Shown: piece after piece, positions 1 to 9,474 of the stretch | Layout: every line of letters begins with the position of its first letter | Numbering within the stretch: position 1 is the stretch's first letter | Assembly (NCBI RefSeq): GCF_001280515.1 | Contig: NZ_LBIQ01000030.1 | Location: 62,001 to 126,000, forward strand | Reading direction: 5' to 3' | From: Mangrovimonas sp. ST2L15 | Lineage (GTDB): Bacteria > Bacteroidota > Bacteroidia > Flavobacteriales > Flavobacteriaceae | Length of the DNA stretch: 64,000 bases | The notes under the pieces: model-generated | Databases searched by the model: none | The model's input: only the letters and a program-made list of their open reading frames with translations | Told to the model about the DNA's origin: nothing | Translations under genes and position numbers: made by a program

Positions 1-1
1 T

Positions 2-496
2 TTAAAGCAATATGATGCCAGGGCGACTTTCTTTTGTATTGGCCATAATATTGAAAAACACCCCGATATTTTTAACCAAATTGTAAATGAGGGCCACCAA
101 ATTGGGAATCATACCTTTAATCATTTAAAGGGTTGGAAAACGGATTTGGACACTTACATTTCCAACGCAGTTAAAACAGAAAGAGAGATTGAAAAACATA
201 CAAACCTTTCTTCAAATCTTTTTAGACCCCCCTACGGAAGAATCAAAAAAAAGCAAGGAATGCAATTGATAGATATGGGCTATCATATCATTATGTGGTC
301 TGTTATTTCCATTGATTGGGACAAAACGGTATGTGGTGAAACCTGTCTAAAGAATGTAACAAACAATGCGAAAGAAGGCAGTATTGTAGTTTTTCATGAC
401 AGCATTAAGGCTTCTAAAAACATGAAATATGCGCTTCCAAGAACATTAGAATACTATAGAGATTTAGGTTTTAGCTTTAAAGCTATTAGCTTTTAA
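2..496 (+). CDS. Polysaccharide deacetylase family protein (NodB homology domain), 5' end missing
   Basis: The reading frame is open from the first bases of the window, so the N-terminus lies upstream and about 164 residues are visible. The NodB-homology motifs are clear: ATFFCIGHNI, then the metal-binding HxxxH segment in GNHTFNHLKGW, then RPPYGR (motif 3) and a late IVVFHDS. The family removes N- or O-acetyl groups from chitin, peptidoglycan or exopolysaccharide with a divalent metal; the exact substrate cannot be told from this fragment. The motif-1 TxDD segment would lie before position 1. The stop codon overlaps the stop of the convergent thioredoxin-fold gene by four bases (TTAA at 493-496). 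Short proteins of this type are common in Flavobacteriaceae. Confidence 0.88.
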   Translation, partial: LKQYDARATFFCIGHNIEKHPDIFNQIVNEGHQIGNHTFNHLKGWKTDLDTYISNAVKTEREIEKHTNLSSNLFRPPYGRIKKKQGMQLIDMGYHIIMWSVISIDWDKTVCGETCLKNVTNNAKEGSIVVFHDSIKASKNMKYALPRTLEYYRDLGFSFKAISF

Positions 497-801
497 AGGT
501 ATTCCTGAATAATACCTATTAGAGTATTTGCGTCTTGTTCACCACTATAACGCCACTTCATTTCACCATTTTTATAGATGATTAACGTAGGAAGACCTTT
601 AACCCTTAAAGCTTCTGCAAGTTCTTGATTTTTCTCGACATCAATTTTAATCACTTTGGCTTTATCACCAAGTGCAGCGGCCACATCCCTGAGTACAGGG
701 TGCATAGCAGTAGATTGATCGTTCCATTCTGTGAAAAAGTCCAATAGGACTGGAACATCAACATCTATTAATTCACCAAATTTTGACATACTTTGTACCA
801 T
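493..801 (-). CDS. Thioredoxin-fold protein lacking the CxxC active site
   Basis: This 102-residue protein has the full thioredoxin pattern: a beta strand VPVLLDFFTEW, the helix after the active site, VIKIDVEKNQELAEALRVKGLPTLIIYKNG with the cis-proline, and a closing helix. The place of the WCGPC redox site is taken by W26-N-D-Q-S, and the protein contains no cysteine at all, so it cannot act as a dithiol oxidoreductase. A chaperone, scaffold or partner-binding role is inferred. An internal ATG at 789 (MSKFGEL) is an alternative start and may be the better one, because the first four residues add little to the fold. The gene follows the metallophosphoesterase gene on the same strand after about 100 bp. 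Confidence 0.82.
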   Translation of the reverse strand: MVQSMSKFGELIDVDVPVLLDFFTEWNDQSTAMHPVLRDVAAALGDKAKVIKIDVEKNQELAEALRVKGLPTLIIYKNGEMKWRYSGEQDANTLIGIIQEYL

Positions 802-852
802 TTTAAGTCAATGCCTTGATGTAAATCTACACATTTTTTTTATATTTTGAAT

Positions 853-876
853 AACAGGCACTTATAATGGCCTGTT
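853..876 (-). terminator. Weak hairpin between metallophosphoesterase and thioredoxin-like genes
   Basis: AACAGGC (853-859) and GCCTGTT (870-876) form a seven-pair stem with a ten-base loop. On the minus strand no proper T-run follows the stem, so termination is uncertain. Confidence 0.3.
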
Positions 877-899
877 TTCAGCAGTCATTTAAAAATCCC

Positions 900-2129
900 T
901 TAGCTATTTTGCTCTTTCCGCTTAAGTTCAATGACCGTTATTTCGGGCCAAATTCCAGCTCTACCAGGATATCCTAAATACCCCAACCCTCTGTTGACAT
1001 TAATGTATTGACCTAATTCATTATAAACACCTGCCCAATATTTATAACGCCACTTAATGGGACTCCATTTCACCCAGCCCGGTATTTCCACTCCAAATTG
1101 CATCCCATGTGTGTGACCACTTAAGGTTAAATGGTAATGGTAAGGATCATGCAAGACCACATCTTCCCAGTGTGAAGGGTCATGACTCATTAAAATTTTA
1201 AAATCATCAGGTTTAACACCTTCAGACGCCTTTGTAAGATCTCCTTTCTTAGTGAATCCTCCTCGCCCCCAATTCTCAACACCTACCAAGGCAATTTTAT
1301 CTCCATTTCGCTCTAAATATCTACTTTCATTAAGTAATAAGTCATACCCCATATCCTTATGCACCAGCTTTAAATCTTCTAGATTTTGATGCTTCGCCTC
1401 ATTGCTTTCCCACTCAACATAATCCCCATAATCATGATTCCCCAAAACGGAAAAAACTCCATCCTTGGCCTTTAGAGACCCAAACAATGGTTTCCACCGA
1501 TCCATTTCTGTAGCCGTATTATTTACCAAATCACCTGTAAACATAATCGCGTCCGATTCTTGCGCATTAATCATGTGTACAGCCTGCTGTATCTCCTCGT
1601 AATCTGTAAAACTACCAGAATGGATATCGCTAATTTGAGTAATTTTATATCCTTCAAAGCCCTGAGGTAAATCTTCAAAAAACAAAGTATGCTTGATAAC
1701 CCTAAAATTATACTTTCCCTTATACATCCCATAAAGCAAAGATGCTACAGGTATAGCAGCCAATCCCATAGCTACTTGACTGATAAACTTTCTACGTTCT
1801 GGAAAATAGAAATCCTCCTTAGTTGTAAAAAACCGATCGTATAAGCTTGACACCCCTCTAAAAATATCTTCACCAATTAATATTGGAATCATCACAAGCA
1901 AAAAACTCATGTAGGTTAAAAGAAACCCAAAGGCATAACTTTTACCAGGAGTTAAAACACGACCTTGGGAAGGTAGGGTAAACTGATAAATAAAATTACC
2001 AAACACTAAAACCGCCAAAATAAAAAACAGAACATGTATCCAAGTGGCTTTGGTAATGGTTCTAATGGCTTGAAATCCATAAATGGTAAGTAGAAGGTAA
2101 ACAACTATAAAAATTACCCAGCGAATCAT
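900..2129 (-). CDS. Membrane-anchored metallophosphoesterase
   Basis: This 409-residue protein has an N-terminal region of about four hydrophobic segments (roughly residues 1-20, 30-52, 65-87 and a weaker one near 120-135), followed by a calcineurin-like phosphoesterase domain from about 155 to the end. All metal-ligand blocks are present: QISDIHSG, FTGDLVNN, GNHDYGDY, MSHDP and LSGHTHGMQFG. The arrangement matches the YaeI/YkuE-like group, in which membrane helices precede the catalytic domain; some members act on UDP-diacylglucosamine or other phosphodiesters, but the substrate here is unknown. The ATG start gives a hydrophobic segment immediately, so the protein is probably an inner-membrane protein. 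cutC begins about 60 bp upstream and may be co-transcribed. Confidence 0.9.
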   Translation of the reverse strand: MIRWVIFIVVYLLLTIYGFQAIRTITKATWIHVLFFILAVLVFGNFIYQFTLPSQGRVLTPGKSYAFGFLLTYMSFLLVMIPILIGEDIFRGVSSLYDRFFTTKEDFYFPERRKFISQVAMGLAAIPVASLLYGMYKGKYNFRVIKHTLFFEDLPQGFEGYKITQISDIHSGSFTDYEEIQQAVHMINAQESDAIMFTGDLVNNTATEMDRWKPLFGSLKAKDGVFSVLGNHDYGDYVEWESNEAKHQNLEDLKLVHKDMGYDLLLNESRYLERNGDKIALVGVENWGRGGFTKKGDLTKASEGVKPDDFKILMSHDPSHWEDVVLHDPYHYHLTLSGHTHGMQFGVEIPGWVKWSPIKWRYKYWAGVYNELGQYINVNRGLGYLGYPGRAGIWPEITVIELKRKEQNS

Positions 2130-2192
2130 AAGTACAATTTGAGCAAAGATAAAGGATATTGCATGCGAAGTATTTTAACAGGATGTTAAAAA

Positions 2193-2906
2193 TCAACTAT
2201 TTGGTTTCGATATCAAATTAACCATGGCTTTAACCTTTTCTGTAGAGGTCACCGTTAATGTATCTTTACTAAAAAGACCTTCGCCCTGACCTTCACCTAT
2301 AATCATGGATGCCGAGGAATGAACCTCCTCAAACTCCATTTCTTTGAATTTTAAAATATTATCTTTATTAACTCCCGCTCCAGGCATAATCTTAATTTGG
2401 TTCAGACCCAGATCCCTTAATTGAGATAACAAGGTTATTCCCTCGAGGGCTGTGCTTTTTTGCCCAGAACTTAACACTCTGGTTACTCCCAAATCTATTA
2501 ACTGCAATAAACTTTCCATTGGATTTGGAACCTCATCAAATGCTCTATGAAATGTAAACGGTAAATCACCAGATGCATCTATCAACTCCCTAGTTTGACT
2601 GACATTAATAGTACCATCCAAATGTAAAGCTCCAGAAACAATTCCAGAGCAACCCAGTTTTTTAAGCAACTGGATATCATTCAGCATCACATCTATTTCC
2701 TCTCGGGAGTAAACAAAATGACCGCTTCTAGGCCTTACTAATACAAATACTGGGATAGACAATTTATCGACTACCTGTTTCACAAGACCATAACTAGGTG
2801 TAATCCCACCTACTGAAAGCTCTTGACAAAGCTCAATTCGTTTAGCGCCTCCCAATTGGGCATTCTTTGCAGATTCAAAGGAATTTGCACAAACTTCTAA
2901 AACCAT
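2193..2906 (-). CDS. cutC: CutC family TIM-barrel protein
   Basis: This 237-residue protein matches CutC from end to end: MVLEVCANSFESAKNAQLGGAKRIELC at the start, then VLVRPRSGHFVYS, the FTFHRAFDE block, and IKIMPGAGVNKDN. CutC was named for copper homeostasis in Escherichia coli, but its copper role has been disputed and its reaction is not firmly known; the family has a TIM-barrel fold. It starts one base after the stop of the GH20 hexosaminidase gene and so is almost certainly translated from the same mRNA. That placement suggests a role in sugar or glycoside metabolism rather than metal handling. No signal peptide is visible, so the protein is cytoplasmic. Confidence 0.93.
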   Translation of the reverse strand: MVLEVCANSFESAKNAQLGGAKRIELCQELSVGGITPSYGLVKQVVDKLSIPVFVLVRPRSGHFVYSREEIDVMLNDIQLLKKLGCSGIVSGALHLDGTINVSQTRELIDASGDLPFTFHRAFDEVPNPMESLLQLIDLGVTRVLSSGQKSTALEGITLLSQLRDLGLNQIKIMPGAGVNKDNILKFKEMEFEEVHSSASMIIGEGQGEGLFSKDTLTVTSTEKVKAMVNLISKPNS

Positions 2907-2907
2907 A

Positions 2908-5178
2908 CTATTTCACTACAATTTCATCTATAAAAGTCCAAGCTTTGTTTCCTGCTCCTTGCTTTCCTTCGGGAATAGTACCATAATTGGGGACTATCAA
3001 CTTAAAGCTTGTTGTTCTGATTTTTGGCTCTATTTTAAAATTTACTAGGACTCCTTCACTACTATTAACAGGATATGTAATTTGCTTTCCATTAGCTTCA
3101 AAAATAACTTCCTTTGGGGCATAAATCCATTGTCCTTGGCCATCATAAAATCTAGTTGATACAGAATCGATGTCAGTCTCCTCTTCAAAATTTATCATAA
3201 TTTCTAAATCATCTCCCCAAAATCCTAACCATTCCTTATCACCATAACGTGTGCTGCTACCCCATATACCATTAACCAAACCATTTGCACCACTTCCCTG
3301 ATAAGCTTTATGTGGTGACACATTCAATTCTATATGTTTTCCTACTGCTTTATGTAACCATAATTTTTGATGGAAATCGGATCCTACCTTTTCATCACCC
3401 CTAAAAACAGCTGCATGGATTTCCATATCTTTTGAGAACGGTATAGGCTGTTCATAAGTTAAGGATTCCTTATTAGGACTGCTGCCATCCAAGGTATATT
3501 TAATGATTTTACCATTTGTTAAAGTCTTCATTTCATAAACTGATTTTCCTTCATCCACTATTAAACCACCTTCAATATCATATAAATGATTCGCATAATG
3601 AATTCCCAAGGCATCCAATCTTTTATGAAAGTGTTCTATTCTTTGAACAAACCCCTTGTAATTCTTAAATTCAGGTTGCGTCCAAACAACTTCGCTTAAC
3701 GCCAGTATTCTAGGAAAAACCATATATTCCACCTGTTTGCTATTGGGTATGTATTCCGTCCATAAATTACCCTGGGCTCCCAATATATGCTTACTCTCCA
3801 TTTCATTCAATTCCTCTGGAATCGGCTCTAAACTATAAACTTTCTCCAAAGGTAAAAACCCTCCAATGGCTGTTGGCTCGTTACTTCCCTCGGACTGATA
3901 ATAATCAAAATAACAATGGGATGAAGGCGTCATCACCACATCATTCCCTTGTTTGGCAGCAGTAATGGCTCCTTCAAATCCGCGCCAAGACATCACCGTA
4001 GAATTTGGCGATAAACCTCCTTCTATAATTTCATCCCAACCAATAATTCTTTTCCCTTTAAGACTTAAGTACTTTTCAATTCGTTTAATAAAATAACTCT
4101 GAAGTTCAAATTCATCTTTCAATCCCTCTTCTTGAATTCTTTTTTGGCAATTTTCACAAGCTTTCCATCTCGTTTTAGGTGCTTCATCACCTCCAATATG
4201 GATATATTCGCTAGGAAATAACTCCACCACCTCATCTAACACGCCTTTTAAGAATTCAAAGGTTTCATCGTTTGAACAAAAAATATCCTCAAAAACGCCC
4301 CAAGTGGTAGCCGTTTCTATGGAATTTCCGGTACAGCCCAATTCAGGATAAGCCGACAATGCTGCTTGAGCATGACCCGGCATCTCAATTTCTGGGATAA
4401 CCGTTATATGCCTTTCTTTTGCATAAGCCACCACTTCCCTGATTTCTTCCTGAGAATAAAAGCCGCCATAACGTTCATTTTGATATTGAACCGGTTCATC
4501 ATTGTAATGCCCTTTTAGGGTTTTATCTCTAAAAGCTGCTTCTCCCTGTAGTTTCGGAAACTTTTTTATTTCAATGCGCCACCCCTGATCATCTGTTAAA
4601 TGCCAATGAAATTTATTGATTTTCAGGAGAGCCAGAGCATCGATATAAGACTTAATAAAAGATACAGGAAACATATGCCTACTTACATCCAAGTGCATTC
4701 CTCTATACTGAAATCGTGGCTCATCTATAATTTCTAAACAAGGTATAACAGCTTTAGAATCACTGAAAGTTCCATTTTCAAAAGAGACAGGAAGCAACTG
4801 CCTCAAAGATTGAACCGCATAAAAAGCCCCTTGGTCTGTAGCAGCCTTAATTACTATCCTATTTTTTGTTACATTTAATTGATATCCTTCTACACTTAGA
4901 TTTTTATTTTCAACAAACTCAATTTCCTTTTCAGAAGAACTATTCAATTCCCAACTAGCGCCTTTCTCTATAAACGCTTTTAAATAATTTGAAGAACCTA
5001 AGAACAAGGTAGGTGACTTAATTCCAATTGTAGGATTCAATTCGAAAGCTCCTTCAGTGATTTCCAATTGGTTTGGTTGCGGAATGATTTGAGGTAAGAT
5101 GACAACTTCCTGTTCTTTTTTACAGGAAAGTAAGCCTAACAAAAAAAGACAACTTGCCAAAAGTTTCTTGATATTCAT
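2908..5178 (-). CDS. GH20 beta-N-acetylhexosaminidase lipoprotein
   Basis: This 756-residue exo-beta-N-acetylhexosaminidase removes terminal GlcNAc or GalNAc. A lipoprotein signal peptide ends at LLGLLSC with Cys19 as the lipidation site. A GH20b-type domain covers about residues 25-150, and the catalytic TIM barrel about 155-500. The catalytic Asp-Glu pair lies in HIGGDEAPKTRW near residue 330, as expected for substrate-assisted catalysis. The C-terminus carries a chitobiase-C-like segment (YTLDGSSPNKESL) and then a discoidin-like module ending WTFIDEIVV. The gene is divergent from the GH92 mannosidase gene across a 43-bp spacer and is followed directly by cutC. The C-terminal architecture resembles that of the GH92 protein. 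The location is probably the outer membrane, facing the periplasm or the surface. Confidence 0.95.
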   Translation of the reverse strand: MNIKKLLASCLFLLGLLSCKKEQEVVILPQIIPQPNQLEITEGAFELNPTIGIKSPTLFLGSSNYLKAFIEKGASWELNSSSEKEIEFVENKNLSVEGYQLNVTKNRIVIKAATDQGAFYAVQSLRQLLPVSFENGTFSDSKAVIPCLEIIDEPRFQYRGMHLDVSRHMFPVSFIKSYIDALALLKINKFHWHLTDDQGWRIEIKKFPKLQGEAAFRDKTLKGHYNDEPVQYQNERYGGFYSQEEIREVVAYAKERHITVIPEIEMPGHAQAALSAYPELGCTGNSIETATTWGVFEDIFCSNDETFEFLKGVLDEVVELFPSEYIHIGGDEAPKTRWKACENCQKRIQEEGLKDEFELQSYFIKRIEKYLSLKGKRIIGWDEIIEGGLSPNSTVMSWRGFEGAITAAKQGNDVVMTPSSHCYFDYYQSEGSNEPTAIGGFLPLEKVYSLEPIPEELNEMESKHILGAQGNLWTEYIPNSKQVEYMVFPRILALSEVVWTQPEFKNYKGFVQRIEHFHKRLDALGIHYANHLYDIEGGLIVDEGKSVYEMKTLTNGKIIKYTLDGSSPNKESLTYEQPIPFSKDMEIHAAVFRGDEKVGSDFHQKLWLHKAVGKHIELNVSPHKAYQGSGANGLVNGIWGSSTRYGDKEWLGFWGDDLEIMINFEEETDIDSVSTRFYDGQGQWIYAPKEVIFEANGKQITYPVNSSEGVLVNFKIEPKIRTTSFKLIVPNYGTIPEGKQGAGNKAWTFIDEIVVK

Positions 5179-5221
5179 TTTTACTATATTAGAAGCCTTA
5201 AATGTAGCAATCTAAATTTTA

Positions 5222-8146
5222 ATGAAATTCAAATTTTCTCCTCTTTTTATTGTCGTTCTTTTAATTAGCAGTTGTCAAAAACCTTCATCATCAACAAATC
5301 CTGAAACAGAAGACCAAAACCTTACTTCCTATGTGAATCCGTTTATTGGAACTGGAGGCCACGGCCATACTTTTCCGGGTGCCACTCTTCCATTTGGAAT
5401 GATGCAATTAAGCCCAGACACAAGACTAGATGGATGGGATGGATGTTCAGGATATCATTACTCAGACTCTTATATTTATGGTTTTTCACATACCCACCTA
5501 AGCGGAACAGGAGTTAGCGATTATGGTGATATTTTGTTAATGCCCACTACAAGTGTTCAATTCAACAATGGCTCTGATGGCAAACCCGGTTACAAAGCGC
5601 CTTTTACACATAAAAATGAAATAGCAACGCCAGGATATTATGAAGTTAAATTGGATTCTACAGATATTAAAGTGAATTTAACGGTATCACAAAGAAGTGG
5701 TATTCACCAATATCAATTTCCGAGTCATGACAATCAATATGTAGTTTTGGATCTGGAACACCGAGACAAGCTATTATCCCACGAAATCACCCAAATTGAC
5801 AATAAAACCATTCAAGGACATAGGCATAGTGCCGCTTGGGCTACAGACCAACGTTTGTATTTTTATATCACTTTTTCCGAAGAAATTGCATCTATACAAT
5901 ACAATCAAGAAAATCAACCTACCAAGGCGGTTTTTGAATTCAAAAATCCAAACAATAATCCTGTTTATGCAAAAGTTGGCATTTCAGCTGTTGATGGGGA
6001 TGGAGCAAGAAAAAACTTAGAGCAAGAAATAGGTCAAAAATCATTTGACGAAGTTAAATCTGAAGCTCAAAACTTGTGGGAAAGTCAATTACAAAAAATA
6101 GTAGTAAAAACACCTCATCAAGACGACAAGGTTAATTTTTATTCGGCGCTTTACCACACGATGATTGCCCCTAATTTATATCAAGATGTGGATGGTAGGT
6201 ATCGAGGTATGGATTTAAAAATCCATCAAAATGAAGATTTTGACTACTATACTGTTTTTTCGCTTTGGGACACTTACAGAGCCACCCATCCGCTTTACAC
6301 AATTATAGAACAGGAACGCACCAATGATTTCATCAATACATTTATTGCAAAAAATAAAGAGGGAGGTATCATGCCAATCTGGGACTTATCTGGCTGCTAT
6401 ACCGGTTGCATGATTGGTTACCATGCGGTTCCTGTCATTGCAGATGCCTATTTAAAAGGTATTCGAGGTTATGATGCAGATCAGGCTTTTGAGGCCATGG
6501 TAAATTCTGCCACTCAAGACCATTTAGGTCTCGACTCATATAAATCTTTTGCTTTTATTCCCGTGGAAAACGAAAGTGAATCCGTTTCAAAAACATTGGA
6601 ATATGCTTATGACGATTGGACCATTGCCCAAATGGCCAAAGCCATGGGAAATGAAAGAGCCTATGAAGATTATCTGCAGCGGGCCCAATTCTACAAAAAC
6701 ATATTTGACCCAGAAAGCCAATTCATGAGAGGTCGTTTTAGAAATACCTGGTTTGCTCCGTTTGACCCTTATGAAGTAAATTTTAATTATACCGAGGCAA
6801 ACTCATGGCAATATAGCTTTTATGTCCCTCAGGATATCTCAGGCTTTATGACCTTATTGGGCGGAAAAGAGGCTTTAGAAAAAAGATTGGATAATCTGTT
6901 TACAGCAAATGTAGAAACCTCAGGTAGGCAACAAGCAGATATTACAGGGCTTATAGGGCAATATGCCCATGGAAACGAGCCTAGTCATCATATGGCTTAC
7001 CTCTATAATTTTGTAAACAAACCTTATAAAACCCAAGAACGCGTTTCTCAAATTTTAAACGAGTTATACAAAAATGATCCAGACGGTATTTCAGGCAATG
7101 AAGACTGCGGACAAATGAGTGCTTGGTATGTGTTTAGTTCCATGGGATTTTATCCCGTTACACCAGGCTCTAATACTTACATTATAGGAACGCCACTAAT
7201 GGAAGAATCAACCATTCATTTAGAGAATGGCAACACTTTTACCATCATTGCTGAAAACCTCTCTAAAGAAAATAAATACATTCAATCGGTCCTTCTTAAT
7301 GATACCTCCTTAGAACAAACATTTATCAATCATGAGGATATTACCAAGGGAGGCACCCTCAAGTTTACAATGGGAAATACCCCTTCAGAATGGGGAACTC
7401 AAGAAGGCAATCAACCGAAAACCTCTATAGACGAACACCTTATTGTTCCGGTTCCATTTATAGCTGAAGGAGATGTTGCCTTTAAAGGCGAAACATTAGT
7501 AGCTTTAAAGAGTGTTGATGTAAAGTCTAACATTTTCTATAGTGTTAATGGCATAGACTTTATTGAGTACAAAAAGCCTTTTAAAATCTCTGATAAAACT
7601 GAATTAAAAGTTTATGCAGAATCCCAAGGAAAAAGGAGTCCTATTGTTTCTACCCAATTTTACAAGATTGATCCAAATATTTCTATTCATTTAAAAAAAC
7701 CTTACGCCAACCAATATAATGGCGGAGGTCAAAACGCACTCATCGACGGGATTTTTGGAACTCAAGATTTCAGAACAGGTGTTTGGCAAGGTTTCCATGA
7801 GAATGATTTAATAGCTACTGTCAATCTGGGATCAACTAGAACCATTAAGGAGATTGGCATAGGCTTCTTGGAAGACCAACGCTCTTGGATATTCCTGCCT
7901 TCAGAAGTAGAGTGCTTTGGGTCATTGGACGGCACTAAATTTGAAAAAATTGATACCAGTATCAACTTTGATTCTTCCACTCCCAAAGAAAATTCAAGCA
8001 TCCAACGTATAACTTTTAAAACGAAACCAAAATCTTATCAATACATAAAAATCCACGCAAAAACGCTTGGTCAACTTCCTGAGTGGCATATAAGTCATGA
8101 AGATGGTCGTTCATGGCTTTTTGCAGATGAAATTAGTATCAATTAA
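5222..8146 (+). CDS. GH92 alpha-mannosidase lipoprotein
   Basis: This 974-residue protein belongs to glycoside hydrolase family 92, calcium-dependent exo-alpha-mannosidases that trim high-mannose N-glycans. The lipobox LLISSC gives Cys18 as lipid anchor. The N-terminal domain opens with the family hallmark YVNPFIGTGGHGHTFPGA. The catalytic (alpha/alpha)6 domain includes FNYTEANSWQY (acid Glu near residue 525) and SGNEDCGQMSAWY, which holds the catalytic-base region. After about residue 740 come a chitobiase-C-like segment and a discoidin (F5/8 type C) module (ALIDGIFGTQDFRTG...SWIFLPSEVE). It starts a plus-strand operon with a permease and glycosylasparaginase. The alpha-1,2 linkage preference cannot be assigned from sequence alone. 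Confidence 0.95.
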   Translation: MKFKFSPLFIVVLLISSCQKPSSSTNPETEDQNLTSYVNPFIGTGGHGHTFPGATLPFGMMQLSPDTRLDGWDGCSGYHYSDSYIYGFSHTHLSGTGVSDYGDILLMPTTSVQFNNGSDGKPGYKAPFTHKNEIATPGYYEVKLDSTDIKVNLTVSQRSGIHQYQFPSHDNQYVVLDLEHRDKLLSHEITQIDNKTIQGHRHSAAWATDQRLYFYITFSEEIASIQYNQENQPTKAVFEFKNPNNNPVYAKVGISAVDGDGARKNLEQEIGQKSFDEVKSEAQNLWESQLQKIVVKTPHQDDKVNFYSALYHTMIAPNLYQDVDGRYRGMDLKIHQNEDFDYYTVFSLWDTYRATHPLYTIIEQERTNDFINTFIAKNKEGGIMPIWDLSGCYTGCMIGYHAVPVIADAYLKGIRGYDADQAFEAMVNSATQDHLGLDSYKSFAFIPVENESESVSKTLEYAYDDWTIAQMAKAMGNERAYEDYLQRAQFYKNIFDPESQFMRGRFRNTWFAPFDPYEVNFNYTEANSWQYSFYVPQDISGFMTLLGGKEALEKRLDNLFTANVETSGRQQADITGLIGQYAHGNEPSHHMAYLYNFVNKPYKTQERVSQILNELYKNDPDGISGNEDCGQMSAWYVFSSMGFYPVTPGSNTYIIGTPLMEESTIHLENGNTFTIIAENLSKENKYIQSVLLNDTSLEQTFINHEDITKGGTLKFTMGNTPSEWGTQEGNQPKTSIDEHLIVPVPFIAEGDVAFKGETLVALKSVDVKSNIFYSVNGIDFIEYKKPFKISDKTELKVYAESQGKRSPIVSTQFYKIDPNISIHLKKPYANQYNGGGQNALIDGIFGTQDFRTGVWQGFHENDLIATVNLGSTRTIKEIGIGFLEDQRSWIFLPSEVECFGSLDGTKFEKIDTSINFDSSTPKENSSIQRITFKTKPKSYQYIKIHAKTLGQLPEWHISHEDGRSWLFADEISIN

Positions 8147-8163
8147 ATCCACAACCTTATCCC

Positions 8164-9474
8164 ATGGATCAACCAAAATCTTATCGCTCCTCTTTTATCT
8201 TATTAACCATATTGTTCTTTTTATGGGGGTTTATTACTGTTTTAGTAGACTCACTAATCCCTAGATTAAGAGAGTTATTCACCTTAAGTTATTTTCAAGC
8301 AGGCATGGTGCAATTCGCCTTTTTTGGCGCCTACTTTCTTTTGTCTATCCCTGCCAGTTATATCCTATCCAAAATTGGATATAAAAAAGGAATTATATTA
8401 GGATTAATCACCATGGCTCTTGGATGCTTTCTATTTTATCCTGCGGCTTCCTACCGTGTTTTCGGTATTTTTATGTTGGCTTACTTTATTCTAGCTGGTG
8501 GTATCACCATTCTTCAAGTGGCCGCTAATCCCTATGTTGCCGTATTGGGAAGTGAAGAAACAGCTTCCAGTCGATTGAATTTATCCCAAGCTTTTAATTC
8601 TCTTGGAACTGCCATTGCTCCTGCCATTGGCGCCTTGTTTATTTTAAGTGATAAAATTAAAACCAAAGAGGAAATCGATGCTTTAGTTGGAGTGGCGAAA
8701 GAAAGTTATTTAAGTGCCGAGGCTTCAGCAGTTCAAACACCCTTTGTAGGCTTAGCTATTTTTATCTGTTTGATTGCGGTTTATTTCTTTTTCGCAAAAC
8801 TGCCCAAGCTTATAAATGAAGAAGAAAAAAGTACCTACGGGGAAGCTTTAAAAGAAAAGAACCTGATGTTGGGCGTTTTAGGTATTTTCTGCTATGTAGG
8901 AGCCGAAGTAGCCATAGGAAGTTACTTAGTGAATTACTTTCTAGACATGAATTTGGTTTCTATTATTAATGAAAACGGATTTATGAAAAGTATAGCCGAA
9001 ACCTTATTGAATTCTGGTTTAGCCGAAACAGACGACAAAGCCGTGGTAGGTGTTTTTGTAACCTTCTACTGGTCTGGTGCTATGATAGGCAGGTTTATCG
9101 GTTCTTATCTAACAACCATTTTTAACCCAGGAAAAGTGCTGTCCAGCTTTGCTATCATAACCATTTGTCTCATAGGTGTTTCCATAAGCACCACAGGGTT
9201 AATTTCCATGTGGAGTATTTTAGCCGTTGGGCTATTCAATTCCATAATGTTCCCAACTATTTTTACCTTGGCAATTGATGGTATCGGGAAACTCAAGCCG
9301 AAAGGTTCAGGACTCTTATGTACGGCCATTGTTGGTGGCGCCATCATTCCTCCTACATATGGCTTCCTTACGGATAATATTGGTTTCAAATGGGCATTAT
9401 TATTTGTAATTTGCTGCTATGGGTACATTATGTATTATGGTTATAGAAATTCCAAAAAACAAATTGAAATATGA
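8164..9474 (+). CDS. FHS-family sugar:proton permease (FucP/NagP-like MFS)
   Basis: This 436-residue protein of the major facilitator superfamily has about twelve membrane helices. The Bacteroidota FHS signature is clear: FLWGFITVLVDSLIPRLRELF in helix 1, AANPYVAVLG with the following SRLNLSQAFNSLG loop, and FPTIFTLAIDGIGK near helix 10. Relatives carry fucose, glucose/galactose, mannose or N-acetylglucosamine into the cytoplasm with protons. The position between a GH92 mannosidase gene (17-bp gap) and a glycosylasparaginase gene (ATGA overlap) suggests import of mannose or GlcNAc released from N-glycans. There is no signal peptide beyond the first helix. The cargo is an inference. Confidence 0.9.
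   Translation: MDQPKSYRSSFILLTILFFLWGFITVLVDSLIPRLRELFTLSYFQAGMVQFAFFGAYFLLSIPASYILSKIGYKKGIILGLITMALGCFLFYPAASYRVFGIFMLAYFILAGGITILQVAANPYVAVLGSEETASSRLNLSQAFNSLGTAIAPAIGALFILSDKIKTKEEIDALVGVAKESYLSAEASAVQTPFVGLAIFICLIAVYFFFAKLPKLINEEEKSTYGEALKEKNLMLGVLGIFCYVGAEVAIGSYLVNYFLDMNLVSIINENGFMKSIAETLLNSGLAETDDKAVVGVFVTFYWSGAMIGRFIGSYLTTIFNPGKVLSSFAIITICLIGVSISTTGLISMWSILAVGLFNSIMFPTIFTLAIDGIGKLKPKGSGLLCTAIVGGAIIPPTYGFLTDNIGFKWALLFVICCYGYIMYYGYRNSKKQIEI

Noticed and set aside
493-496. Overlapping convergent stop codons (TTAA)
   Set aside because: This is a compact but ordinary arrangement that needs no special explanation.
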